From the NCBI RefSeq assembly GCF_000210295.1, contig NC_026744.1:3286001-3350000 (forward strand): DNA of 64,000 nucleotides, read 5' to 3'. A model generated the notes under the pieces. It did no database searches, was not told where the DNA came from, and saw nothing but the letters and a program-made list of their open reading frames with translations. The DNA comes from Trypanosoma brucei gambiense DAL972 (Eukaryota > Euglenozoa > Kinetoplastea > Trypanosomatida > Trypanosomatidae). The position numbers were made by a program, and so were the translations under genes. This document shows, piece by piece, positions 29,248 to 38,280 of this stretch. Within the stretch, counting starts at the first letter, position 1. The number at the start of each line of letters is the position of its first letter.

Positions 29248-32001
29248 ATGACGAGTGTTAAGGAAACAAAGGAGCCAAAGCCCTCTATAAATCGTGCACG
29301 AGATTTGCCATGGTGGAAGCGGCTCGTGCTCGACCCTTCCTATAGGAAACGTGTCCGGCGGATAGCAACAGAGTGCTACCGTAAGGAGATGAGCGTGGTG
29401 CGCGACTTCCCAGAGAAGTTGTTTTCAGCCGAGCGCGAATATGGAGTTCCCCTCGTTTCTTCTTCGCAGTACGTACAACTGGAGGGTGAAAGCAAGTGGG
29501 CCACCAGGCACCCATCGACTATCATGAAAACTTCCTCCTTGAAGACGCTGCGGGATTCGGCAACAACCACGGTTCTTCCCGTTTTTGGACAGGACCACGA
29601 GTCCCGCGTTGACGATGAAATAAAGAGGCTGTTTCAGCAGGAGAAAGCAGACAATCGGCTTTACGGTCTTTCATACATTTGGGACGAACAGCTCCCGCCG
29701 ATGGGGTTTATTAGACAGTGGCCTCCACCGCATCAGGGTATGTGGCCCACCGGTTGTGTGCACAGACAGTTGCAAAAGGTGCAACTTCCATCAGATAGGA
29801 AGGCGCGAGAAGCTCTAGCACATAACCCCTTGTTTGTTCATATCTACCGGCAGGGTGGCGAGTTTCTTGGAGTATGGCGTCAGAGTCTTCTGTTGCTGAG
29901 GTACAAAATAATATGTTGTGCTCTCCATGAGGAGGCTCTCGGAAGTCGCAACCCTAACGGTGAAAAAAAAAGTTCCACCAGAAGGGCACATCTGATGTAC
30001 GTGCCAGAGTTCACGTCTCCGCTGTTGCGCCTCCAGGGTGATACGACAGTTAGCGTAATGGAGGGAAGGGTGAATGTTGAAACTATTTCGCCACCAACTA
30101 CTTGGGAGGGGCTCGCACCCTCACCGTCTAAAGTTCACGTGGATCAGGGTTACCTGAATTGGTGTGCCTTCCACAACAGCTCCCCAATGGTGCGGCAGTC
30201 GGTTCGGGACGTATACAACATGCTGCCGCACGACGAAGATGGTCGGTTGACAAAGGATGTGTTCGTTGAATTCGTGCTAGACCTACTGAATCTGTTTTTC
30301 CCCCTGAATAACTCCGCATCAAATATTGCGATCGCCGAAGAGGAGTGGGCGTTCCGCGGGACATCAGAGCTGGTGTCATTTGATACCTTCTTCGAAAAGT
30401 TCTTTAGTTTCCCATTTATATTTCTCCGAAACTTCGAGGAGGTGACGCGCGACATGTATGTAGAGGTGTGGTGTTTGATTCGCATCTGTCTGCTGGAGAC
30501 AGAACACACCATCCACTCTAGTTCACGTGGCATCACAACCAATGTGACGGAGGTGCTGAAACAGAGGTTGGAACAGGACTACGAGCAAACCGCAACGCGT
30601 ACGCTCCATCGAATTCCAAAACAGCGAAGTTTCACCCTTAATGGTGGCAACAGCAATGCGAATTTGGACTTTCAGATGGTGCCGAAGCCGAAGATGGCGC
30701 CCCTCCATAGCAAGGGTCGTCCCCCTCCACAACAACCGAGGGACATTCCTGCTCTGATAAGCGGGATCAACGGCTTCACGGCAGAGGATGTGATTAACCT
30801 GGGGTGTACTGACTTCCATAACACCGACAATTATAAGACGTATGCAATGAAGCGCAGGATCCTCGAGGAGTGCGAGGATGCACCGTACAAAATCCCATCG
30901 TCGCGGCAGGTGCTTTTCGCTCACAAGAAGGCTGAACGACTGCTGGCAGAGGACAGAGAAGCCAACCAACTGGAGTCACCACAGATTTTTCTGGAGGTTG
31001 AAGAAGCTAATGATTCGCTGGGTACATATGTATTGGGGTCCCCCAGTTCTTCTACTACTGGCTCCGTTAAGTCGCACAATAATCGCATGGAAAGCATGAA
31101 AAAGCGTCGAGATGCACTAGAGGAGCTTGAAAATCGGCACACAATCGAAAAGTTGTTAGCTACCTCTTACTGGTACAGAAGGCGGCGGCAACAGCGGAAA
31201 AAGGCACTTAACGACGCTCACACGCTGGTTTCTCGTTGCCATACCTCATGGGAAATGTTCCAGTACGATGTTTATGAAATACCAGAGGAGAACCCAACGG
31301 AAGTGGACGACCTGATCGCCTTTGTCCTCGACTTACCCGATGATTTCTTTGTGGTGGATACATCACTGCGTATGCGTAACACCGTTTATAGGGTTCATGA
31401 AAGTGTTCGTGAAAGCCGCTTGCCGAAGGTTCGCAAGGTTGATGAGCTTCAACTATTTGAGGAAAGGATTAAAAAGGAAGCAGAATCCCTGTGGCGCGAG
31501 CGCTTATATGGTACAGAAAAACAGTCTGTAAAGGAGGGCGATTCCGAAGCAGCACAACCTGAGGGGTCGTCAACAACTGTGGACGATGAAGTGCCCCCAC
31601 GTTTGCCAGCAAAGAGTAAACGTGGTTTCACCAGCCCCAAGTGTGGAGCCTCACCGAGCTCTCCCAGGCAACGACCAGGAGAAACTGGTCGGTTGCGTCC
31701 GCTCTTAAGTGCGCTGTCAAAGTCCCCTCCACGGCTGGACACAACGGCTTTAGTTGAATCGCCGTGTCGGAACGGAGGATGCGAAACCCCGAAGCCCGAT
31801 CGCGTCACGGCTCGCCGCCGTCGGGAGGAACTGGAGGAGGAAGAACGAATACTGCAGAAGAAGGAGGAGCGGGTATTGGGAATGCGGCTAAGGCTAAAAG
31901 AGAGAATGGATGCCGAGTATATGAGGCGAGTGAAGCTGAAATCCCAGCGCCGCTCCATTCCTCTTGTTATTAGAGCGGCGCAAAGAAAAAATGTAGATTA
32001 A
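29248..32001 (+). CDS. Uncharacterised large basic protein with C-terminal coiled coil
   Basis: I do not recognise this 917-residue protein. The N-terminal third is Arg/Lys/Trp/Pro-rich without a known motif. Around residues 320-345 the sequence LPHDEDGRLTKDVFVEF resembles a degenerate EF-hand loop with its flanking helices, followed by a mostly helical block to about 430. Residues about 780-850 are Ser/Pro-rich and low complexity. A strongly charged helix of Arg/Glu repeats follows (about 850-905), likely a coiled coil or single alpha-helix. There is no signal peptide or membrane segment. EF-hand-plus-coil layouts occur in flagellar proteins, but that is only a suggestion. The start is the first ATG after the acceptors at 29219 and 29239. 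Confidence 0.82.
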   Translation: MTSVKETKEPKPSINRARDLPWWKRLVLDPSYRKRVRRIATECYRKEMSVVRDFPEKLFSAEREYGVPLVSSSQYVQLEGESKWATRHPSTIMKTSSLKTLRDSATTTVLPVFGQDHESRVDDEIKRLFQQEKADNRLYGLSYIWDEQLPPMGFIRQWPPPHQGMWPTGCVHRQLQKVQLPSDRKAREALAHNPLFVHIYRQGGEFLGVWRQSLLLLRYKIICCALHEEALGSRNPNGEKKSSTRRAHLMYVPEFTSPLLRLQGDTTVSVMEGRVNVETISPPTTWEGLAPSPSKVHVDQGYLNWCAFHNSSPMVRQSVRDVYNMLPHDEDGRLTKDVFVEFVLDLLNLFFPLNNSASNIAIAEEEWAFRGTSELVSFDTFFEKFFSFPFIFLRNFEEVTRDMYVEVWCLIRICLLETEHTIHSSSRGITTNVTEVLKQRLEQDYEQTATRTLHRIPKQRSFTLNGGNSNANLDFQMVPKPKMAPLHSKGRPPPQQPRDIPALISGINGFTAEDVINLGCTDFHNTDNYKTYAMKRRILEECEDAPYKIPSSRQVLFAHKKAERLLAEDREANQLESPQIFLEVEEANDSLGTYVLGSPSSSTTGSVKSHNNRMESMKKRRDALEELENRHTIEKLLATSYWYRRRRQQRKKALNDAHTLVSRCHTSWEMFQYDVYEIPEENPTEVDDLIAFVLDLPDDFFVVDTSLRMRNTVYRVHESVRESRLPKVRKVDELQLFEERIKKEAESLWRERLYGTEKQSVKEGDSEAAQPEGSSTTVDDEVPPRLPAKSKRGFTSPKCGASPSSPRQRPGETGRLRPLLSALSKSPPRLDTTALVESPCRNGGCETPKPDRVTARRRREELEEEERILQKKEERVLGMRLRLKERMDAEYMRRVKLKSQRRSIPLVIRAAQRKNVD

Positions 32002-32867
32002 AAGAAGTAATGTATGTATCTCCGTATGTGTGGAACAAGGAAGCTCAGACAACTCATGCGAAAGTGTACTGATGGGGAGAGAGTACACGCCGATGGGTAA
32101 CTCTCGTCATTGGTGTCGCGTATCCCCTTTATTTCCCGCCGTCTGTTCGTTACTGGGCAACCCGATGCTGCCAGGACAGTTGTACAGGCGATGAAGGGGT
32201 GGGAAAAGGTTGTTATTCTGATCATTGCTGCTGAGCCTTTAACCTGAGCCTTCCTACTTGAATTATTATTAACAGAAGAGTGCCATTTTCTACATTTAGG
32301 AACATCTGCAGGTGCGGTAAGCAACCGCCGGGGTCGTTCAGTTTGACTACGTCTGTGCAGTGCTATGTGCATTGCTGGAATGTGCTTTTGGTTGTGTCAC
32401 GTGTGTGTTCAAGCCGGATTTAACGGGAGCAGGGGCTTGGGGAAAAGGAAAAATGCAGTCCCCACCCGCTCGATCTTGCTGAGTGGTACTAGAGAAGATG
32501 TGGGGCTCTTGCCCAAAAGCGTTTTCCCCTCATTTCATTACGTGACAGGCTGGCACGTAGGACGTGAAGTGAAGGTTTTTGTCTTCTTAATTAGCACCAT
32601 TTTTGGCTAGTTGAGAGATAGAAACTGAGCCTGAATGCCCGTAAGCCTCTGTACTCTGATCATCAACGGGCCACTACTCACAGAAAAGAAGAATTGTGTT
32701 GTATTGAATAACTTCTTCCTACTGGCGGTGCGTCCTAGACATTATGGTTTCCCCCTGTATGCTCGTGCACTTTTATGCGCCTTCAGAGTGCTTGTATTTC
32801 TTCTCACTTTATTTATTTTAATACATTTTAACTAGCCGCCACAACCACCAGCACATCGATCACGAAT
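32002..32867. other. Intergenic region
   Basis: No gene seen. A T-rich tract at about 32785-32833 ends in AG at 32834-32835, the likely acceptor for the next gene. Confidence 0.6.
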
Positions 32868-33875
32868 ATGACTGCTGGTGGAGGCAACGCACTGACACCC
32901 CTTACCACAGGGTTACAAACCATTAAACTGCGCTCGCGGCTAGTCATCGGTATTCGCTTGTACGGATCCCTCGTTGCCCCGCATCCCCGTATCTCCACGC
33001 AAATAAAGTGCCGACCCTTTCTTCAGTATTTCGGCGAAACACTAAGACGCCTCCGCTGCGACGTAACACTCTTCGCTCCGTTCCCAAACTGTGACTCCGA
33101 TGGAAAGTTGCTCAACGTAAAGGAGTTTCCATGCGAGTACCGTATGGTACACGACCCTACGTCTGGATCAGCGGGGAATCGAAATAACATGTACAGAGGA
33201 AGGAAACCGGGCGCCGCCGCTCGCAGCAATTTTCAAGACTACCTCAATGAAGTGGCCTCTGAGTTGAATGCCCCTCCCAAGCGCATTCTTTTTATAGATG
33301 CCGAGATAAATTATCGTTTTTCCCCCGTGCAAACATTAGTACTGGAGGCATTTGAGCCGAGACGACCACGGTTTTGTCACCCACACCAGCGGAGCGAAGC
33401 GCCAAGTGACATCACCGTGGCGGCTGAGGGTAGCAGGCGTGCGCAACGGCAAGCTGCCATGCTTGAAGCAGAGTTTGAGTGGACACAAAGACAACAGCTG
33501 CAGTCGCGGCGTTGTGCTCCCTTCTCGCCAGATCTCTATCAGGAGAAGTCAACCCCTGTAAGTGACAGTGAGGTGCGGGAAGCCGCGCTGGCCGTCAAGC
33601 GTGAAGATTACACACTTGTGGCTCTCGCCGGTATGTTGGTGGAGCTTGCTGCGACGGACGCAAGTGTTGCGGATTTCCTGCGGGTGGAGCCTTTAGTTGA
33701 AAAGCTCCGTGTACCCTTCCACGGCAACGTGAATTATCTACCGATCGAGAACTGTGATGACATGATGTTTTGGGACTGGAATGCTGTGGAAGTGCGGGAG
33801 GCGGAGTCTATGGCGACAGCGGCTGAAACTCCGGAGGTGGAAGAGCGGGAGGAGCATCAGCACATGTTCAAGTGA
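32868..33875 (+). CDS. TIM50-like HAD-fold protein without catalytic aspartates
   Basis: The 335-residue protein aligns by eye, block for block, with the NIF/TIM50 domain. RLVIGIRLYGSLVAPHP (24-40) sits where TIM50 has its first strand, KCRPFLQYFGETLRR where it has KKRPG, KRILFIDAEINYRFSP (near 138) where it has VVVVDCKKEAFRLQP, and TLVALAGMLVEL (near 248) where it has LLDLSAFLKTIA. TIM50 is the receptor of the mitochondrial TIM23 import channel. The DxDxT phosphatase motif is absent (IRLYGS), as also in animal TIM50. The N-terminus is free of acidic residues and rich in Thr/Arg/Lys, so a mitochondrial presequence is possible. No membrane segment was seen, unlike classical TIM50. It could be a second TIM50 paralogue or another HAD-fold pseudoenzyme. 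Confidence 0.6.
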   Translation: MTAGGGNALTPLTTGLQTIKLRSRLVIGIRLYGSLVAPHPRISTQIKCRPFLQYFGETLRRLRCDVTLFAPFPNCDSDGKLLNVKEFPCEYRMVHDPTSGSAGNRNNMYRGRKPGAAARSNFQDYLNEVASELNAPPKRILFIDAEINYRFSPVQTLVLEAFEPRRPRFCHPHQRSEAPSDITVAAEGSRRAQRQAAMLEAEFEWTQRQQLQSRRCAPFSPDLYQEKSTPVSDSEVREAALAVKREDYTLVALAGMLVELAATDASVADFLRVEPLVEKLRVPFHGNVNYLPIENCDDMMFWDWNAVEVREAESMATAAETPEVEEREEHQHMFK

Positions 33876-34556
33876 TGTCCCCCAACAACTCCTCTGCCCT
33901 TCTGCTTTTCATCTCTTCCTCCCATGCTGCAGGTTTTTCCCTCGATAGGACGTCATGCCAATTTGTGAACACGCTTAAGGTGTCCAATTTTAGTGGTGGT
34001 AATCACACTGCTCAACTAACAACGGATATGCAACAGAAAGCTCAGAGGAAGTGGCGTGGATAAGCCGGTCTGTCACCCTGAAGTCGAACTTCAGTGTAAC
34101 ACCACTTCACCTTTATTTTATGACCACTTTTTTTGCTTGTGTGCACTTGCTCTCCTCACCAACTGTTATTCACATCGCATTAACATGCCACAAATGTTCA
34201 TGTTCCTTGGGCGGCATCCTGACACTACCATACTAACCTTACCGGTTTTGACCGACCAACCGTCTCTCTGTTTACTCACGCGCTTATTTGTCCATATCTC
34301 CGTTTCTATTTTGCTCCGACCTTTTCCTCCATTTATTCATTTATCATTTTCAATAGAGGGCACTTTCCCCCGAGGGAAATCCTGTTTTAACTTTATCAAC
34401 TGAATTATCTTAGTTTCATCAAGTGTTTTTTTTAGAACTGGAATTTGTTACAAAAGCTACGGGAGAAATAGAGAGAGGACAGTGAAACATATAAAGGGAG
34501 AGGGTAGGAAAGGAACTCCATCTTGCGGTACTGTTTTCAAGGGCTGAGGATCCGAA
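33876..34556. other. Intergenic region
   Basis: No gene seen; short open frames have no recognisable features. T/C-rich sequence at about 34250-34350 and 34410-34435 precedes AGs at 34540-34541 and 34546-34547, candidate acceptors for the next gene. Confidence 0.55.
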
Positions 34557-36977
34557 ATGAGCACATCTTTAGTAACGCTTGCCAGTGTTTTGGCTTCGGA
34601 TTGCACGCATTACGCGGGGGACCCTAATTTGCTCAAAGCTGACCGATATGCAGACCGCGTGATGAAGTTACTGCAGTCTGAGCAAGCGGATCTCCTTGCG
34701 GTGCGCGTTGCCATTCATGCACAGTTGAGGGATGCTTTCAGGGACGACAGTGTTCAGAAGATGTTGAGGCCATACCTCCGCAGCGACGAAAACATTGCCG
34801 ACCTTATTGAGGATCCCAAAGCACGGGCCAAATTCTTCATGAATAAGCAGCAGGAACTACAGGCCGTTGTGATGGACAGTGCTGAGCAAGTGGCACTGAG
34901 AGACGCGCACCGCGAACTGGCAATATGGGAACGTGAAAATGCAGTGCTGCTTCGCCACCAAATGTTTATGCCTTACAAACCCTCACTCGCGCTCCTATTG
35001 GAGAGCGCTGCCACAATTGCTCTCTACCGTCAGTATGCCACTCTTGAAGAAGGACACTGCTCTAGCGACAGCAGTAGCGGGGAGGTACCGGAACAGCTCG
35101 TGAAGATGGGAGGCGTGCCACTCTTCACATTGAAATCTGAACAGAAACCGTTCGAGGTGGACGAACACACAAAGATGTATTCCCAGCAGGTGCTACAAAA
35201 CAAACGTGTAGAGTACGAAGAGAAGCGGGGGTTGGTAGCGCGTCACCGTAAGGCACTGGAGGAATGCCCATCGCTTTTCCGTTTGCAGGAGTTTATCAAC
35301 GTTCGCAATGAAATTATGCGAAAATTTGGTATCGACCGGCTTGTGTCCCTTCGCGCACGCAGGGATAAGGCACTGGCCGAACCATTTGAGGGTGGTGAGG
35401 ATGTCAGCACGCGCGGCCTCCCTGCTGACAACGAAATCGTCAAGAGTCGCCGCGTTGCGCAGTATTCTTTGCCAAAAATTGTTCAGCAATGTCACAAGAA
35501 CTACGTCACAATTGTAGGGGGCGGGCCGTCAGACACAGAAGAGGGGGGAGTTCAAGTCTCCGGTGCCATAGCAACCAAGAGTGCCGCAGGCCCGCTGAAG
35601 GACTTGGAGGTGTTCCGTTACTGGTTCCTTGCCTGCATTACGGCAGATGCGCCACAAATCGGGCCCAACAAGCTCGTGGGGAAGACCTTTCCAACACTTG
35701 AAGAATATAAGAAGATGTGGCAAGTCCAGAAGACCAGCTATGTGCCGTCTCTCAACACAACTCATAGGCAAAGCTTCGTGAAGAATGTTGCAGAACAACG
35801 TGGGCTTCCGCACATTGTCGTCCTCTCCCCGGTCACTTATTCGTACATGCAGAATAACAGTCGAGACACCGTTGTGAAGGGAGAACTTGACATGATTGTT
35901 TACGACGCTACGAATGAGAAGGTTCTTCTTATGGTTGCTGACTCTCACGATGACCGACGCCCGAGAACAGCGTTCTTAAATGCACAAGAGGAGCGCTACC
36001 GTTTTGCAGCAGTCATCCGCGCAGCGATCGTAAATGACAACGAACTTCATGACTTTCAATGTGAGGGTGTACTTGCTGAGTACTTTTTCGATCCGGATTC
36101 GGGGTCTGAAGAGAACTATTACACAATCATGGCTCCAACCAAGATCTCGCAGAAGGTAGGAACGAAAATAAACGTCCCCTTAAAGGCTCTGCAGCCCTTT
36201 ACCACGTGCCCGCCGCGGTACTTTATCCTCGGCTCCAACTGGGGCGTCAGCTCGGGAAATAGCAAAAATCCCCACGCCATGTCTTTTTCCCACGCTAAGT
36301 TAAACGAAGAAGCCATCTCCCTGCAGTCGCACATCCCGGAGGGCTTCATTAAGAAGAATGTGATGCCGAAGTTACTCTCGCGCAAAGAAGGACTGGAGTT
36401 GCTCGAGAACGCCAAAAGGCAACGTATAAAGGAACAGCAGCTGCAGAAATATCAGCAGCAGCAGCAACAGCAACTCAACTCCGCGCGTCCAGCGGGAGGG
36501 GCCCAATCCACTTCGCGGCTCACTCGTTCCGTAACGAATACACCGCGCCCTACCAGTGACCTCGAAGCCGCTGCCGCAGCGGAGCTTCAGGAAGAGGAGA
36601 ACGGCATCTTGCCTGAGGAGGAGGATCCGCTGGGTCCCGTCGTCCCCGAGGATGTACTGCACCCTGTTCGCGATCTTTTACTGAGCAAACGCTTCCTTCA
36701 ACCAGATTTTTTGCAGCGCCGCTCAAAGGACCCGGAGGTGCACCAGTTGCCCGCAACGAAGGATGGGAAAATACGGACACCACTGACTGTATTTAACGAA
36801 TTGATAAAATCCCGTTTCGGAGAAGAACCACCAAAGGCCTCACCTCAAACGTTGGCGGGACGCCGCGGTAGCACAAGCAACAGTGGGATTGCGGCACAGG
36901 GGCGAGCATCGCCGTACACCCGTGCAGCTTCACTACAAAGCGATAGACTGACTTCGAGGGCGCAACGCCGGCAATAA
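34557..36977 (+). CDS. Uncharacterised protein with central conserved-looking domain and Gln-rich linker
   Basis: This 806-residue protein is not recognised with certainty. The first 300 residues are mainly helical and charged. A denser, ordered-looking region runs from about 350 to 600 and includes KGELDMIVYDATNEKVLLMV near residue 441. That pattern recalls the strand-turn-strand core of PD-(D/E)xK nuclease folds, but the expected E-x-K is replaced by ADSHDD, so any such relation would be degenerate. Residues 629-640 are Gln-rich (a CAG/CAA run), and the C-terminal 170 residues contain Ala/Glu-rich and Ser/Arg-rich low-complexity sequence. There is no signal or membrane segment. The gene itself is certain from its length and codon structure; the function is unknown. 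Confidence 0.82.
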   Translation: MSTSLVTLASVLASDCTHYAGDPNLLKADRYADRVMKLLQSEQADLLAVRVAIHAQLRDAFRDDSVQKMLRPYLRSDENIADLIEDPKARAKFFMNKQQELQAVVMDSAEQVALRDAHRELAIWERENAVLLRHQMFMPYKPSLALLLESAATIALYRQYATLEEGHCSSDSSSGEVPEQLVKMGGVPLFTLKSEQKPFEVDEHTKMYSQQVLQNKRVEYEEKRGLVARHRKALEECPSLFRLQEFINVRNEIMRKFGIDRLVSLRARRDKALAEPFEGGEDVSTRGLPADNEIVKSRRVAQYSLPKIVQQCHKNYVTIVGGGPSDTEEGGVQVSGAIATKSAAGPLKDLEVFRYWFLACITADAPQIGPNKLVGKTFPTLEEYKKMWQVQKTSYVPSLNTTHRQSFVKNVAEQRGLPHIVVLSPVTYSYMQNNSRDTVVKGELDMIVYDATNEKVLLMVADSHDDRRPRTAFLNAQEERYRFAAVIRAAIVNDNELHDFQCEGVLAEYFFDPDSGSEENYYTIMAPTKISQKVGTKINVPLKALQPFTTCPPRYFILGSNWGVSSGNSKNPHAMSFSHAKLNEEAISLQSHIPEGFIKKNVMPKLLSRKEGLELLENAKRQRIKEQQLQKYQQQQQQQLNSARPAGGAQSTSRLTRSVTNTPRPTSDLEAAAAAELQEEENGILPEEEDPLGPVVPEDVLHPVRDLLLSKRFLQPDFLQRRSKDPEVHQLPATKDGKIRTPLTVFNELIKSRFGEEPPKASPQTLAGRRGSTSNSGIAAQGRASPYTRAASLQSDRLTSRAQRRQ

Positions 36978-38280
36978 AGGGGAGGGGAAGTTGAGGTCAG
37001 CGACTCAGCTCATGGTTGAGTGAATGCCACTTTTTTGTATTATTTTTCAGTACCACAATCCAATGTGCAACTTAACCATTTGTTCGTGGAGGGGAAAAAG
37101 GGGGAAAAAATCACCGCTGCGGCACAAACGGGGGAAGGGGGTAGGATCTGATACGTAATGATGGTGTTCAGCGCGTTTGTTTCTGGACGCAACGTGGTAG
37201 ACGAAACAACCATCAACCGATTAGGTATTTGAATTAGAGGAAACTTCTTGTTACGAAAGGGAGGAAATGTGGGGGCGGGCGGTGGGGGGATGCACAGCAT
37301 TGGAAGTAACAAAGGAATACAGAGGGAAGAAAAGTAGGAAATTGCCTGGGGACAAGACGGGGAAGTAGTCGTGGGATACTCGTGTAAGGGGGGGAAAAAA
37401 TCCAGATTTATTCTGTTTTCCCCCGAACAGGTGGTTAGTTTGGCGGTACCTATGTGCCTACATGAAAGAGGAGAACGAATGACAGGACCGACCTCGTATA
37501 AATACGCTCGGCTTTTCTTGTTGTGTTGTTTTGCAGTACTTCATGATAAGCATCTTATCCCTGACTTCTCTCACCTTTTCGGCACTAATTGTCAATGGAG
37601 GTACCGAGGTTGTTTTGACTCTTCTTGCCAACGCAACCAATTTCTCTACATATGAGTTCGCACCCTTCATTTTGTGCTGGTGAACCACCGCCTATGCTGA
37701 TGCTACATTTTCCTTGTCTAAGTTTTTCTGTTGCTGTTGACGTTGTTATTTTCGTTTTCGTTGTTGTTCCCATATAATGGGGGGGGGGGGGCGTACTGGC
37801 AGGCGCATTGTCGTGCTTCGTTGTAGAAGACGTTTGTTATGTATCTAAAGAATGTGGATTGAAAGAGAGGACAAAAGGCAAGGAATGATGGGGGAGACTT
37901 TAAAGTGCTCATATGTACGGTTCGTGTGACAGCTAACGCCCCCGTAGTATTTTTAGTGGTCATTGTCCGACACCATGAAAAGCACTTCCAAGAGAAAAAG
38001 GGTGTTTTCCCCAAGTTGTTCTCATAGAGTAATGGTGAGAACGCTTCTCCAACATCTGTGGTTAGCGCCTACGTCCTCGGGTACATCATTACTCTGCACT
38101 GTTTCTACTTTTTTTCTCAGACCACAAATAGAATAAAACTGTACCTTATCAGAGGCAGGCTCACGTAGTAATTCAGAAGCAAAAAAAAACGCTGTTTTTC
38201 TTTTGCTAGTTTGGCTCCCTGTTCTTCAGTTCAAAGCCGCTACCTCACCATCATCACCCCGCCTCACTGACGGGGAAGCA
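36978..38280. other. Intergenic region with poly-G tract
   Basis: No gene seen in 1.3 kb. It is purine-rich at about 37085-37140 and 37255-37400. A 13-base G run lies at 37779-37791. The right end has T/C-rich sequence with AGs at 38208-38209 and 38228-38229, candidate acceptors for the LRR gene; the frame is open upstream of 38281 without an ATG. Confidence 0.55.
37779..37791. repeat. Homopolymeric G tract, 13 bases
   Basis: Thirteen consecutive G residues within non-coding DNA. Such runs are prone to length variation and to sequencing error. Confidence 0.9.
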
